DNA of 64,000 nucleotides from Oscillospiraceae bacterium (GCA_015065885.1 SVPJ01000006.1:1-64000), one strand, 5' to 3'. Shown: positions 45,224 through 56,549, counted from the stretch's first letter. Program-made: numbers and translations. Notes: a model not told the origin generated them from the letters alone.

Positions 45224-47524
45224 ATGCCAGTGAAAAAAGCAAAGGCGTTTTTTAAGAGCCTGCCCGTGCGTATCATCGGGAAGACGGTCGGTGCGTTGCT
45301 GAAGTGTATCATAACGATCTTACTCATCGGTGTCATCACCTTCACGGTGGTGGCGTCGGTGATGGTGGTGTACGTCCTTGCGAACTTCGACGGCACCGAA
45401 GGGTTGCCCGATTTGGAAGACCTGTCGATCAACGAGACGAGTATCGTCTACACCATGGCGGAGGACGGTACCTGGCAGGAACACCAACGGTTGGAGGGGA
45501 ACGACAGCATTTGGGTGGACCTTGAAGAGATCCCGCTCAATATGCAACACGCGGTCGTGGCGATCGAAGACAAGCGGTTTTACGAACACGACGGCGTGGA
45601 TTGGCGGCGTACCATTGCCGCTTCTGCCAACTTGGTGTTGCACTTCCAATCGGTGGAGTTCGGCGGCTCGACCATCACCCAGCAGCTCATCAAAGTGTCC
45701 ACGGGTGAGGACGACCAGACCATTGAACGCAAGATCACCGAAATTATGCGTGCGCTTCGCATGGAGAAGTCGCTTGACGGCTCCAAAGCGGACGTAAAGG
45801 ATCAGATATTGGAATCGTACTTGAACATTCTGCCGCTCAGCCGTAACGTCATCGGTGTGGGTGCGGCGGCGAACAGTTTCTTCGGCAAGGAAGTGGAAGA
45901 CCTGACCCTTGCGGAGTGCGCCGCGATCGCGGGTATCACCCAAAATCCCAGCAAGTACGATCCCTTCTCCCACCCCGAAAATCTGCGTGACCGCCAGCGC
46001 ACCGTGCTGCGTGCCATGCTGAATCAGAAACTTATCACCGAGGATGAATATATCCAGGCGGTGAACGAGGAGTTGCATTTTAAGAGTTACGCGTCGCAGA
46101 GCATGTTGCAGGACTATTACGTGGACTTGCAGGTGGAGGAGATCGCGGAAGACCTGATGGAGAAATACGGCTATTCCTACAACCAGGCCATTTCGAAGAT
46201 CTATCGCGGCGGTCTGTCCATCTATTCGTATGAAAACGTGGATCTGCAAAAGAAGGCGGAGGCGATCTACGCTGACGAGTCCAATTTCCCCACGCCGATC
46301 GAATCGGACGACCAGGATCCGCAGGGCGCGATCTTCGTCATCGACTACGACGGACATGTGGTGGCGACGGTGGGCGGTCGCGGCAAGAAGGACAGCGACC
46401 GCGTGTACAACCGTTCGACCGACGCGCGCCGTCAGTGCGGTTCGTCCATTAAGCCGCTGGGCAGTTACGGCCCCGCGATCGATAAAAATCTGGTACACTT
46501 CTCCTCCCTCGTGCCGGATGCGCCCATTACGCTCGCCAACGGTAAGAAGTGGCCCCCCAACTACGGTTCCTCTTCCACGAGTGACCGCGGCACCGTGACG
46601 GTGGCGTATGCCTTGAAGCGCTCGCTCAACACGGTGGCGGCACAGTTGGTGGAAAAGCTGACTCCCGCCGAAAGCTACAGTTTTTTGGTGAACAAACTCG
46701 ACTTTACGTTGGAAGCGCCCGATAAAGACTACAGTGCCATGGCACTGGGTGGCTTCCACAAGGGCGTTACCTGCCGCGAAATGGCGGAAGGATATCAGAT
46801 CTTCGGTAACGGCGGGCTTTACCGCGAGACCTCCACCTATGCGTATGTCAAGCAAGGGGACGAAGTGTTGCTCGAAGCCAAATCCGTGCCCGTCCGTGTC
46901 ATCGGCGAGGACAGTGCCTACGTGATGAACCGCCTGATGCAACTCGTGGTGCGTGAAGGTACGGGTGCCAACATTTCGGGCGACTGGCGCGGCGGTTGGG
47001 AAGTTTTCGGTAAGACGGGTACGTCGGGTACCAGCCGCAGCGGCAGTGACTACAACGTATATTTTGCGGGCGGTACGCCCCAGTACGTGGCGGCTTCGTG
47101 GTTCGGTTACGACTACGACAAGGCGCTCAACAGCAAACAGACCGGCTACGCACGCTCGCTTTGGAACAAGGTGATGATCGCCCTGCGGGACGACAGCGTT
47201 GATGCGGCAGAAAAGGGCTTCGGCGGTGTGAAAGCCGACCTTATCAACCGCGAAATGATCGTGGAAGCGACCTACTGTGAAGAGTCGGGTATGCTGGTGG
47301 GCGAAAACAACACCTGTACTGCGAAGAAGACGGGCGTGTACAAGACCTCGTTTATGCCCGGTTTCTGTACCGAGCACGTGAAGGAAGGGACCACCACCAC
47401 GCCGGACGGCGGGGTGATCGGAGGGGAATCCACCACGACGGGAACGACGCTGGATCTGAGTGAGATCTACGGCACCAACCCGACGACGACCACCACGACG
47501 GTCGCAACGACCACGGCTCCGTGA
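45224..47524 (+). CDS. Class A penicillin-binding protein (PBP1A type)
   Basis: A 766-residue bifunctional wall synthase. A basic N-terminus and one helix (CIITILLIGVITFTVVASVMVVYVL) lead to a GT51 glycosyltransferase (EDKRFYEHDGVDW with catalytic Glu115; GGSTITQQLIK) and a transpeptidase domain (SSIKP near residue 408, SLN, KTGTSG near 597). The C-terminus is a Thr-rich tail (TTTTTTVATTTAP). Start ATG 45224 has AAAGGATG upstream. The next gene, a cyclase, begins 10 bases after the stop. Confidence 0.94.
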   Translation: MPVKKAKAFFKSLPVRIIGKTVGALLKCIITILLIGVITFTVVASVMVVYVLANFDGTEGLPDLEDLSINETSIVYTMAEDGTWQEHQRLEGNDSIWVDLEEIPLNMQHAVVAIEDKRFYEHDGVDWRRTIAASANLVLHFQSVEFGGSTITQQLIKVSTGEDDQTIERKITEIMRALRMEKSLDGSKADVKDQILESYLNILPLSRNVIGVGAAANSFFGKEVEDLTLAECAAIAGITQNPSKYDPFSHPENLRDRQRTVLRAMLNQKLITEDEYIQAVNEELHFKSYASQSMLQDYYVDLQVEEIAEDLMEKYGYSYNQAISKIYRGGLSIYSYENVDLQKKAEAIYADESNFPTPIESDDQDPQGAIFVIDYDGHVVATVGGRGKKDSDRVYNRSTDARRQCGSSIKPLGSYGPAIDKNLVHFSSLVPDAPITLANGKKWPPNYGSSSTSDRGTVTVAYALKRSLNTVAAQLVEKLTPAESYSFLVNKLDFTLEAPDKDYSAMALGGFHKGVTCREMAEGYQIFGNGGLYRETSTYAYVKQGDEVLLEAKSVPVRVIGEDSAYVMNRLMQLVVREGTGANISGDWRGGWEVFGKTGTSGTSRSGSDYNVYFAGGTPQYVAASWFGYDYDKALNSKQTGYARSLWNKVMIALRDDSVDAAEKGFGGVKADLINREMIVEATYCEESGMLVGENNTCTAKKTGVYKTSFMPGFCTEHVKEGTTTTPDGGVIGGESTTTGTTLDLSEIYGTNPTTTTTTVATTTAP

Positions 47525-47534
47525 GGTGAAAACG

Positions 47535-48146
47535 ATGAAATTGTGGGATATTTCCCGTGAATTGACCGCGGCGGCGGTATACCCCGGTGACCCTGCACCG
47601 CAGGTGACGCGGATACAACAATTGGAATTCGGCGACACCTGCAATCTATCTGCTCTGTCACTGTGCGCACACAACGCCACCCATTTGGACGCGCCGCTTC
47701 ACTTTGTGCCGCACGGCGACGACGTTGCGGCGGTGGCACTGTCTCATTGCTGCGGCAGTTGCCGCGTGGTCTGCTTTGACGGCGTGCTTACGGGGGACGT
47801 GGCGGAGCGCATCGTTGCCCGCTACCCCACCGAGCGTTTGCTGTTCAAGGGGGATATGACGGTGGATATCTCGGCGGCGTACGTGCTGGCGGATGCGGGC
47901 GTGCGCTTGGTCGGTGTGGAAGCACCGTCGGTCGCGGCGGCAGACCGCAGTGAGGCGGTACATCGCCACCTGCTCGGCAGCGGCGTGCTGATCTTAGAAG
48001 GCTTGGATCTTTCGGATGTGTGCGAGCGGGAGTATTTCCTCTTCGCCGCACCCATCAAAATTGCAGGGTGTGACGGCGCACCCGTCCGCGCGGTGTTGCT
48101 CGACGACGAATCGCTCGACGTGGAGCCGACATTTCAGCGTCGGTAA
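47535..48146 (+). CDS. Cyclase / kynurenine formamidase-like metal hydrolase
   Basis: A 203-residue protein of the cyclase (KynB-like) family, metal-dependent amidohydrolases. The metal site HxxTHxDxPxHF is visible as HNATHLDAPLHF. The start is ATG 47535 after GAGGTG; the track's N-terminal extension lies inside the PBP tail. Family members hydrolyse N-formylkynurenine or isatin, but no kynurenine pathway gene is nearby, so the substrate is open. Ends just before a bidirectional terminator. Confidence 0.8.
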   Translation: MKLWDISRELTAAAVYPGDPAPQVTRIQQLEFGDTCNLSALSLCAHNATHLDAPLHFVPHGDDVAAVALSHCCGSCRVVCFDGVLTGDVAERIVARYPTERLLFKGDMTVDISAAYVLADAGVRLVGVEAPSVAAADRSEAVHRHLLGSGVLILEGLDLSDVCEREYFLFAAPIKIAGCDGAPVRAVLLDDESLDVEPTFQRR

Positions 48147-48150
48147 AAAG

Positions 48151-48199
48151 CAACAAAACGGCGGTCTGTTCCGATCGGAACAGACCGCCGTTTGTTGTT
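48151..48199. terminator. Bidirectional terminator between cyclase and groEL
   Basis: Near-perfect palindrome AACGGCGGTCTGTTCCGA / TCGGAACAGACCGCCGTT with flanking A- and T-runs on both sides; serves the converging transcripts. Confidence 0.92.
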
Positions 48200-48210
48200 T
48201 GCGTCTTTTT

Positions 48211-50244
<2,034 letters not shown>

Positions 50245-50369
50245 GAGGAAAACGTGAACTTTTTTCGGAATTTACAATTTTTTAAATTTCGTTCGTTGTA
50301 AAATTGCACAACTCTTTTGCGGTTTAAAGTGGCAAATTGCCGAAAGTTGTGGTTTTTGAAAAAAAGGGG

Positions 50370-50398
50370 TTGCATAATACGGGGACGGGTGCTATAAT
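50370..50398 (+). promoter_or_regulatory. Promoter of the symporter-ior-paaK operon
   Basis: TTGCAT at 50370-50375, 17-base spacer, TATAAT at 50393-50398. A leader of about 130 bases follows before the first gene. The rest of the 50245-50535 gap shows no gene; TTTAAAGTGGC occurs twice in it (near 50322 and 50496). Confidence 0.75.
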
Positions 50399-50535
50399 AG
50401 CGGCATGTCCAAAAGCATTGTCCACTTTGCTCCGCGTAATGTCTTTCAACACACGGGTAGAAGCCCATTTTTTTGTGGTCAAAGATTTTAGCGCTTTAAA
50501 GTGGCGATTTGGCAGACTGATAGGAGGCGCATCGT

Positions 50536-52092
50536 ATGTTGTTGAAGATCTTGTTTTTGGTCGTGTTCTTTGCGATGATGATCGTGATCGGTGTTTACTA
50601 CCGCAAGAGCGCGGCGGACGTAAAAGGGTTTGTACTCGGCGGACGCAACGTCGGCCCGTGGCTCACGGCGTTTGCCTACGGTACGTCCTATTTTTCCGCG
50701 GTCATCTTCGTGGGGTACGCGGGGCAGTTCGGTTGGCGTTTCGGTGTGGCGTCCACGTGGATCGGCATCGGCAACGCCTTGATCGGCTCGTTGCTTGCGT
50801 GGGAGATACTGGGGCGGCGCACCCGCATTATGTCGCAACACCTTGGCAGTTCCACCATGCCCGAATTCTTCGGCAAGCGGTTTGACAGCACATCCCTCAA
50901 AGTGGCGGCGTCGGTCATCACCTTTTTGTTTATGATCCCGTACACCGCATCGCTGTATAACGGGCTGTCCCGTCTGTTCCAGATGGCATTTAATATCGAT
51001 TATATCTGGTGTGTACTCGGTATGGCGGTACTCACGGGTGTCTATGTGATCGTAGGCGGCTATATGGCGACCGCCATGGCGGATTTCATTCAAGGCATCA
51101 TTATGCTCGGCGGTATCATTGCGGTCATCGCGGCGGTGCTGAACAGCAACGGCGGTTTCACCGCGGCGATGACATCGCTCTCGCAAGTGGCGGCGGAGGA
51201 GACGGCGATGCAAGGCGCGTTTACTTCTTTCCTCGGCCCGAAGCCGCTGGAACTCGTCGGCGTGGTGTTGCTCACCTCGCTCGGCACGTGGGGCTTGCCG
51301 CAGATGGTGCAGAAGTTCTACGCCATCAAGAACGAAGGCTCGATCCGTAAGGGGACCATGATCTCCACCATTTTCGCATTGGTGGTGGCGGGCGGCTGTT
51401 ATTTTCTCGGCGGTTTCGGCCGTTTGTATCAGCCTGAAATGAACGCCGCGGGCGGCGTGGTGTACGACAGCCTGATCCCGAAGATGCTCGAAGGCTTGCC
51501 CGACGCCATCATCGGTATCGTCATCGTGTTGGTGCTGGCGGCATCCATGTCCACACTGTCGTCGCTGGTACTTGCGTCCTCCTCCACCATTACACTGGAC
51601 TTTCTGCAACCCGTTTCTAAGAAAGTGTGGAAAGAAAAGACCTCGGTGCGGACGATGCGCGTGTTCATCGTGTTTTTCATTGCCGTTTCGGCGGTGCTGG
51701 CGATCGTGCAGGCAAGCTCGCCCGTCACCTTTATTGCGCAGTTGATGGGTATCTCGTGGGGCGCAATGGCAGGTGCGTTCCTGGCGCCGTTCCTATTCGG
51801 CCTGTACTGGAAAAAGACCACGAAGGCGTCGGTGTGGATGTCCTTCATCGTGGGCGTCGGCGTGATGCTGGCGAATATGATCTGCACGTTCCTCAAAGTG
51901 CCGTTCATCAACGCCTACTTCTCGTCCCCCATCAATGCGGGCGTGCTGTCGATGGCACTGGGACTGGTGTTGGTACCCCTCGTGAGTTTGTTTACGCGAA
52001 AAATGGATAAAACGCTTGTCGAACGGATGTATATGTGCTATAATAGAAAGGTAAACGTACCGGCGAAAGATGCACTTGAAGACGAAGTGTGA
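50536..52092 (+). CDS. Sodium:solute symporter (SSS family)
   Basis: A 518-residue membrane carrier with about 13 helices, opening LLKILFLVVFFAMMIVIGVYYRKSA and containing the SSS block GFVLGGRNVGPWLTAFAYGTSYFSAV. It imports or exports a small organic solute using sodium. ATG 50536 follows AGGAGG. Co-transcribed with iorAB and a phenylacetate-CoA ligase, so an aromatic acid or amino acid is a reasonable guess, but substrate is inference. Confidence 0.88.
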   Translation: MLLKILFLVVFFAMMIVIGVYYRKSAADVKGFVLGGRNVGPWLTAFAYGTSYFSAVIFVGYAGQFGWRFGVASTWIGIGNALIGSLLAWEILGRRTRIMSQHLGSSTMPEFFGKRFDSTSLKVAASVITFLFMIPYTASLYNGLSRLFQMAFNIDYIWCVLGMAVLTGVYVIVGGYMATAMADFIQGIIMLGGIIAVIAAVLNSNGGFTAAMTSLSQVAAEETAMQGAFTSFLGPKPLELVGVVLLTSLGTWGLPQMVQKFYAIKNEGSIRKGTMISTIFALVVAGGCYFLGGFGRLYQPEMNAAGGVVYDSLIPKMLEGLPDAIIGIVIVLVLAASMSTLSSLVLASSSTITLDFLQPVSKKVWKEKTSVRTMRVFIVFFIAVSAVLAIVQASSPVTFIAQLMGISWGAMAGAFLAPFLFGLYWKKTTKASVWMSFIVGVGVMLANMICTFLKVPFINAYFSSPINAGVLSMALGLVLVPLVSLFTRKMDKTLVERMYMCYNRKVNVPAKDALEDEV

Positions 52093-52121
52093 TCTTTGCC
52101 GCAGATAAAGGAGAAGTTTAA

Positions 52122-53849
52122 GTGAAAGAATTGATGATCGGTAACGCGGCGGTCGCACGCGGTCTGTACGAAGCGGGCTGCACCGTGGTGTCGAGTTATC
52201 CCGGTACTCCGAGTACCGAAATAACCGAGTATGCCGCCGAATACAATGAAATGTACTGCGAATGGGCGCCGAATGAAAAGGTTGCGATGGAAGTCGCGTT
52301 CGGTGCGTCGATGGCGGGGGCACGCAGTGCCTGTGCCATGAAACACGTTGGGTTGAACGTGGCGGCCGACCCGCTGTTCACCATGTCCTACACGGGCGTG
52401 AACGGTGGTTTGGTCATCTGCGTGGCGGACGATCCCGGCATGCACTCTTCGCAGAACGAGCAGGACTCCCGTCACTATGCCGTGGCGGCGAAGGTGCCGA
52501 TGCTTGAGCCCGCCGATTCGGCGGAGTCGCTTGCCTTTGCGAAGGCGGCGTTCGCGCTCTCGGAAGAGTTCGACACCCCCGTGATCTTGCGTATGTGCAC
52601 CCGTATTGCCCACGCACAGAGCATCGTGGAAACGGGCGCACGTGACGAGCGGGACAACCGCCCCTACGTCAAAACCCCCGAGAAGTACATCATGATGCCC
52701 GGCAACGCGAAGAAGTGCCACCCCGTGGTGGAGGCGCGCACCGCGTCGCTCGCCGCCTTGGCGGAGGATTGCCCTTTCAACCGCGCGGAGATGGGGGAGA
52801 AGGCACTCGGCATCATCACCTCGGGTGCGTCCTATCAGTACGTGCGCGAGACTTTCGGTGAGTCGGTAAGCGTGCTGAAGATCGGTATGGTACATCCCCT
52901 GCCGACGAAACTGATCCGCGATTTCGCCGCCGCGGTGGACCGCGTGGTGGTCATTGAAGAACTCGACGGTATGCTCGAAGCACACTGTACCGCCATCGGC
53001 GTTACGGTGGAGGGCAAAGAACTGTTCACCAACATCGGTGAGTTTTCTCAGCGTACGGTGGCCGAGGTGTTCGGTCTGCCGCAGAAGGAACACGTGGCGC
53101 TCGATACCGCTATCCCCGTGCGCCCGCCCGTCATGTGTGCGGGTTGCCCGCACCGCGGTATGTACTATACCTTGGCGAAGAACAAGGTGACGGTCATCGG
53201 CGATATCGGCTGTTATACCCTCGGTGCCCAACCGCCGCTGTGTGCGCTGGATTCCACCCTTTGCATGGGCGCTTCGGTGTCGGGTCTGCACGGCTTTAAC
53301 AAAGCGGGTAACGAAAATCCCGCCGTCGCCGTGATCGGGGACTCCACCTTTATGCATTCGGGTATCACGGGTCTCGTGAATATTGCGTACAACAATTCCA
53401 ACTCCACCGTCATCATTTTAGACAACTCCATCACGGGTATGACGGGACATCAGCAGAATCCCACCACGGGGTACAACATCAAGGGCGACCCTGCGGCGAA
53501 GATCGATCTGGAAACGCTGTGCCGTGCGGTGGGTATCCGTCGCGTGCGGGTGGTCGATCCGTACGACCTTGCGGCGTGCGAAGCGGTGTTAAAAGAAGAA
53601 CTTGCGGCGGACGAAGCGTCGGTCATCATCTCCCGCCGTCCGTGCGTGCTTTTGAAATCGGTCAAGACCAAGCCGCCCGTCACGGTGGATGCCGACAAGT
53701 GCCGCAGTTGCAAGAAGTGTATGAAACTGGGTTGCCCCGCCATTCGTATGCGGGACGGTAAAGCGGACATCGACGCGACCCTTTGCGTGGGTTGCGGCGT
53801 GTGCGAACAACTCTGTGCGTTTGATGCCATCGGGGAGGTGAGCGAATGA
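52122..53849 (+). CDS. iorA: Indolepyruvate:ferredoxin oxidoreductase alpha subunit
   Basis: Thiamine-diphosphate enzyme that oxidatively decarboxylates aryl pyruvates (from Trp, Phe, Tyr) to aryl-acetyl-CoA and reduces ferredoxin. The 575-residue subunit has an N-terminal pyrimidine-binding domain (VSSYPGTPSTEITEYA), a TPP-binding core (GDSTFMHSGITGLVNIAYN), and a C-terminal double [4Fe-4S] ferredoxin domain (CRSCKKCMKLGCP; CVGCGVCEQLC). Start is GTG 52122 after AAGGAGAAG. It overlaps iorB by 4 bases. Confidence 0.94.
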   Translation: MKELMIGNAAVARGLYEAGCTVVSSYPGTPSTEITEYAAEYNEMYCEWAPNEKVAMEVAFGASMAGARSACAMKHVGLNVAADPLFTMSYTGVNGGLVICVADDPGMHSSQNEQDSRHYAVAAKVPMLEPADSAESLAFAKAAFALSEEFDTPVILRMCTRIAHAQSIVETGARDERDNRPYVKTPEKYIMMPGNAKKCHPVVEARTASLAALAEDCPFNRAEMGEKALGIITSGASYQYVRETFGESVSVLKIGMVHPLPTKLIRDFAAAVDRVVVIEELDGMLEAHCTAIGVTVEGKELFTNIGEFSQRTVAEVFGLPQKEHVALDTAIPVRPPVMCAGCPHRGMYYTLAKNKVTVIGDIGCYTLGAQPPLCALDSTLCMGASVSGLHGFNKAGNENPAVAVIGDSTFMHSGITGLVNIAYNNSNSTVIILDNSITGMTGHQQNPTTGYNIKGDPAAKIDLETLCRAVGIRRVRVVDPYDLAACEAVLKEELAADEASVIISRRPCVLLKSVKTKPPVTVDADKCRSCKKCMKLGCPAIRMRDGKADIDATLCVGCGVCEQLCAFDAIGEVSE

Positions 53850-54418
53850 ACACGGTACGTTTGATGATCGTCGGTGTCGGTGGGCAGGGCTCTCTGCTCG
53901 CCAGTAAATTGCTCGGCCGTCTGTTGGTGGACGAAGGGTACGACGTGAAGGTGTCGGAAGTACACGGCATGAGCCAGCGCGGCGGTTCGGTCGTCACCTA
54001 TGTGCAGTTCGGCGATAAGGTGTATTCCCCCGTCATTGAACAAGGTGAAGCGGATTTCATCGTGTCGTTCGAAAAGTTGGAAGCGGCACGCCACGTGGCT
54101 TGCCTCAAAAAAGGCGGTACCGTGATCGTGAACACCCAGCAGATCGACCCGATGCCCGTGATCACGGGTGCGGCAACTTATCCCGAAACGGTGCTGGACG
54201 AGATGACCGCCGCAGGTGTCAAAGTGGATGCGCTGGATGCGCTGTCCCTCGCACAGAAAGCGGGCTCCGCCAAGGCGGTGAACATCGTCTTGATGGGCCG
54301 TCTTGCCAAATATTTCTCGATGGACTACGACAAATGGATCGCTGCGATCGAAAAGAGTGTGGCACCGAAATTTGTTGAGATGAACAAAAAAGCGTTTGAA
54401 CTCGGTTACAATGCGTAA
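53846..54418 (+). CDS. iorB: Indolepyruvate:ferredoxin oxidoreductase beta subunit
   Basis: The 190-residue gamma/beta-type subunit of 2-oxoacid:ferredoxin oxidoreductases, carrying the family block VGVGGQGSLLASKLLGRLL and SEVHGMSQRGGSV. It completes the IorAB enzyme. ATG overlaps the iorA stop, so subunits are made together. Confidence 0.94.
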   Translation: MNTVRLMIVGVGGQGSLLASKLLGRLLVDEGYDVKVSEVHGMSQRGGSVVTYVQFGDKVYSPVIEQGEADFIVSFEKLEAARHVACLKKGGTVIVNTQQIDPMPVITGAATYPETVLDEMTAAGVKVDALDALSLAQKAGSAKAVNIVLMGRLAKYFSMDYDKWIAAIEKSVAPKFVEMNKKAFELGYNA

Positions 54419-54431
54419 GGAGATGGGCTCA

Positions 54432-55742
54432 GTGTCAGAACAGCGTTATTATCAGCCGGAGATCGAAACGATGCCGGTGGAGGAACTGAAAAAACTCCAG
54501 TCTGAAAAATTGGTCAAGCAAGTGCGCCACGTCTACGATAACGTGCCGTATTATCGCGCCTTGATGGAGGAAAAAGGGGTCACCCCCGACGATATCCACG
54601 GCATTGAGGATCTGCACAAACTTCCGTTTTTGACCAAAGCGGATCTGCGGGATGCTTATCCCTACGGCTTGCTTGCCAAACCGCTTTCGGAATGCGTGCG
54701 TATCCAGTCCACGTCGGGTACGACGGGTCGCCGCGTGGTGGCGTTTTATACCCAGCACGACGTGGATCTGTGGGAAGACTGCTGTGCGCGCGCCATCGTG
54801 GCGGCGGGCGGCACCAACGAGGACGTGTGTCAGGTGGCGTACGGCTACGGCTTGTTCACGGGCGGTCCCGGCTTGAACGGCGGGTCGCACCGCGTGGGAT
54901 GTCTCACGTTGCCGATGTCGTCGGGTAACACCGAGCGCCAGATCCAGTTTATGACCGACCTTTCGGCGACCATTCTCTGCTGTACTCCGTCGTATGCGGC
55001 GTACATCGGTGAGACGTTGAAGGAAAAGGGGATGGGTCCCGACGATATTCCGCTGAAGGCGGGTATCTTCGGTGCGGAGCCGTGGACCGAAGAAATGCGT
55101 CGCGGAATCGAAGAGACTCTCGGTATCAAGGCGTACGACATTTACGGGTTGACCGAAACGTCGGGTCCCGGTGTGTCTTTCGAATGCGCGGAGCAGACGG
55201 GCATGCACATCAACGAAGATCACTTCCTGGCGGAGATCATCGACCCCGACACGGGCGAGGTGCTTCCCGAAGGCAGCAAGGGCGAACTCGTGTTCACCGC
55301 GCTGGACAAGGAAGCGTTCCCGCTGTTGCGTTACCGCACGCGTGACATCTGTGTGCTGACCCGCAAGCCCTGCTCCTGCGGGCGTACCCACATCAAGATG
55401 AGCAAGCCGATGGGTCGCAGTGACGATATGATGATCATCCGCGGTGTCAACGTGTTCCCGAGCCAGATCGAAACGGTGCTTTTGAACGAGGGGTATCAGC
55501 CGAACTATCAGATCGTGGTGGATCGCGAGAAAAACAACGATACCTTCGACGTATACGTGGAGATGAATCCCGATCAGGCCATCGACACGGTGCGCGGTGT
55601 GGCGGCGCTGGAAAAGGCACTCGCAGGTGCGATGAAGACGATGCTCGGCATTAACCCGACGGTGCATCTGGTGGCACCGAAGAGTATTGCCCGCAGTGAA
55701 GGAAAAGCGGTGCGCGTGATCGATAAACGTAAATTGGTGTAA
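54432..55742 (+). CDS. paaK: Phenylacetate-CoA ligase-type adenylate-forming enzyme
   Basis: Interconverts aryl acids and their CoA thioesters with ATP. The 436-residue protein has the AMP-binding loop STSGTTGRRV, the motif YGLTETSGPG, and the C-terminal RSDDMMIIRGVNVFPSQIE region. I choose GTG 54432, 9 bases after AAGGAG; ATG 54423 touches that site. In an operon with iorAB it likely works in reverse to make ATP from indoleacetyl- or phenylacetyl-CoA, as known for peptide-fermenting anaerobes; that direction is inference. Confidence 0.9.
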   Translation: MSEQRYYQPEIETMPVEELKKLQSEKLVKQVRHVYDNVPYYRALMEEKGVTPDDIHGIEDLHKLPFLTKADLRDAYPYGLLAKPLSECVRIQSTSGTTGRRVVAFYTQHDVDLWEDCCARAIVAAGGTNEDVCQVAYGYGLFTGGPGLNGGSHRVGCLTLPMSSGNTERQIQFMTDLSATILCCTPSYAAYIGETLKEKGMGPDDIPLKAGIFGAEPWTEEMRRGIEETLGIKAYDIYGLTETSGPGVSFECAEQTGMHINEDHFLAEIIDPDTGEVLPEGSKGELVFTALDKEAFPLLRYRTRDICVLTRKPCSCGRTHIKMSKPMGRSDDMMIIRGVNVFPSQIETVLLNEGYQPNYQIVVDREKNNDTFDVYVEMNPDQAIDTVRGVAALEKALAGAMKTMLGINPTVHLVAPKSIARSEGKAVRVIDKRKLV

Positions 55743-55756
55743 GGAGGCTGTTCGTT

Positions 55757-56194
55757 ATGACCATTAAGCAACTTTCGGTCTTTGTGGAAAACAAAAAGGG
55801 TAAGCTCGCCCAGATCATGCAGATCTTGGCGCAAAACGGCGTGGACATCCGCGCACTTTCGCTGGCGGACACCACCGATTACGGCATTTTGCGTATGATC
55901 GTGAACGATACCGCAAAAGCGGTCGCGGCGTTGCAGGCGGAGCACTGCGTGGTGTCGGTGAACGAGGTGCTGGGTGTGGCGGTGGACGACACTCCCGGCG
56001 GGTTTGCCGCGGCGGTGCAGGCGCTTTCGGACAACGAGGTGAATCTCGAATACGTCTATGCGTTCATCACCCCGCAAAAGGGTTACGCCTACGTCGTGAT
56101 GCGGGTGACGGACAACGACGCTGCCACCAAAATTCTGCAAAATGCGGGCGTCAAAGTGCTGGATGACGAAGAACTGCACGCCATGTTCCGCTGA
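55757..56194 (+). CDS. Tandem ACT-domain protein
   Basis: A 145-residue cytoplasmic protein of two ACT domains: KQLSVFVENKKGKLAQIMQIL and a second starting around EYVYAFITPQKGYAYVVMRV. ACT domains bind amino acids and regulate enzymes. It closes the iorAB-paaK operon, where such proteins commonly accompany aryl-acid genes. It could sense an aromatic amino acid; ligand is not shown. Confidence 0.85.
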   Translation: MTIKQLSVFVENKKGKLAQIMQILAQNGVDIRALSLADTTDYGILRMIVNDTAKAVAALQAEHCVVSVNEVLGVAVDDTPGGFAAAVQALSDNEVNLEYVYAFITPQKGYAYVVMRVTDNDAATKILQNAGVKVLDDEELHAMFR

Positions 56195-56211
56195 AAATTT
56201 TCGAAAAACAC

Positions 56212-56240
56212 TTGCAAAGCGTTGCAAATTCGTGTATACT
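56212..56240 (+). promoter_or_regulatory. tRNA-Arg promoter
   Basis: TTGCAA at 56212-56217, 17-base spacer, TATACT at 56235-56240. A GCCCGCC/GGCGGGC hairpin (56248-56264) sits between it and the tRNA. Confidence 0.75.
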
Positions 56241-56270
56241 ACCTATGCCCGCCAAACGGCGGGCATATAT

Positions 56271-56347
56271 CCGCCCGTGGCGAAGCTGGATATCGCAGTG
56301 GATTCCGATTCCAAAGGCCGGGGGTTCGAATCCCTCCGGGCGGGCCA
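56271..56347 (+). tRNA. tRNA-Arg, anticodon CCG
   Basis: Cloverleaf by eye: acceptor CCGCCCG with CGGGCGG, D stem GCGA/TCGC, anticodon loop TTCCGAT (CCG), T arm GGGGG-TTCGAAT-CCCTC, discriminator G and encoded CCA. The top anticodon-stem pair is a G-A mismatch. Decodes CGG arginine. Confidence 0.9.
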
Positions 56348-56390
56348 AAACAAAAACAGCAACCGAAAGGTTGCTGTTTTTGTTTTGGCC
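56343..56390 (+). terminator. Terminator after tRNA-Arg
   Basis: A long perfect inverted repeat (stem about 22 bp, core AAACAGCAACC/GGTTGCTGTTT) around a GAAA loop; the stem even includes the tRNA CCA bases. Confidence 0.88.
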
Positions 56391-56488
56391 CCCCCTTAAG
56401 AGGGATTCGAAACGAGCTCCAAGCGTGAGGCGTGAAGCGCCGAAGGCTTGGGAGAAAGCCCCGGTGGGGCTTTCGTTCGCGAGAGGAG

Positions 56489-56506
56489 AATCCCTCCGGG
56501 CGGGCT
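56489..56506 (+). repeat. Direct repeat of the tRNA-Arg 3' end (candidate attachment site)
   Basis: GAATCCCTCCGGGCGGGC repeats the last part of tRNA-Arg (same 18 bases at 56327-56344). Such 3'-end copies are the usual trace left by tRNA-targeting integrases; no integrase gene is nearby now. Confidence 0.6.
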
Positions 56507-56514
56507 GCGCGCGC

Positions 56515-56549
56515 TATGCTGTTTGTCACACGACCGAACTCTCCACCAC
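56515..56549 (+). repeat. Repeat C, copy 1
   Basis: 35 bases (TATGCTGTTTGTCACACGAC...) matching 57391-57425 with 4 mismatches. Confidence 0.75.

Noticed and set aside
45320-47680. 786-residue reverse ORF opposite the PBP1A gene
   Set aside because: The forward strand has full GT51 and transpeptidase motifs, promoter and ribosome site; the reverse frame has none.
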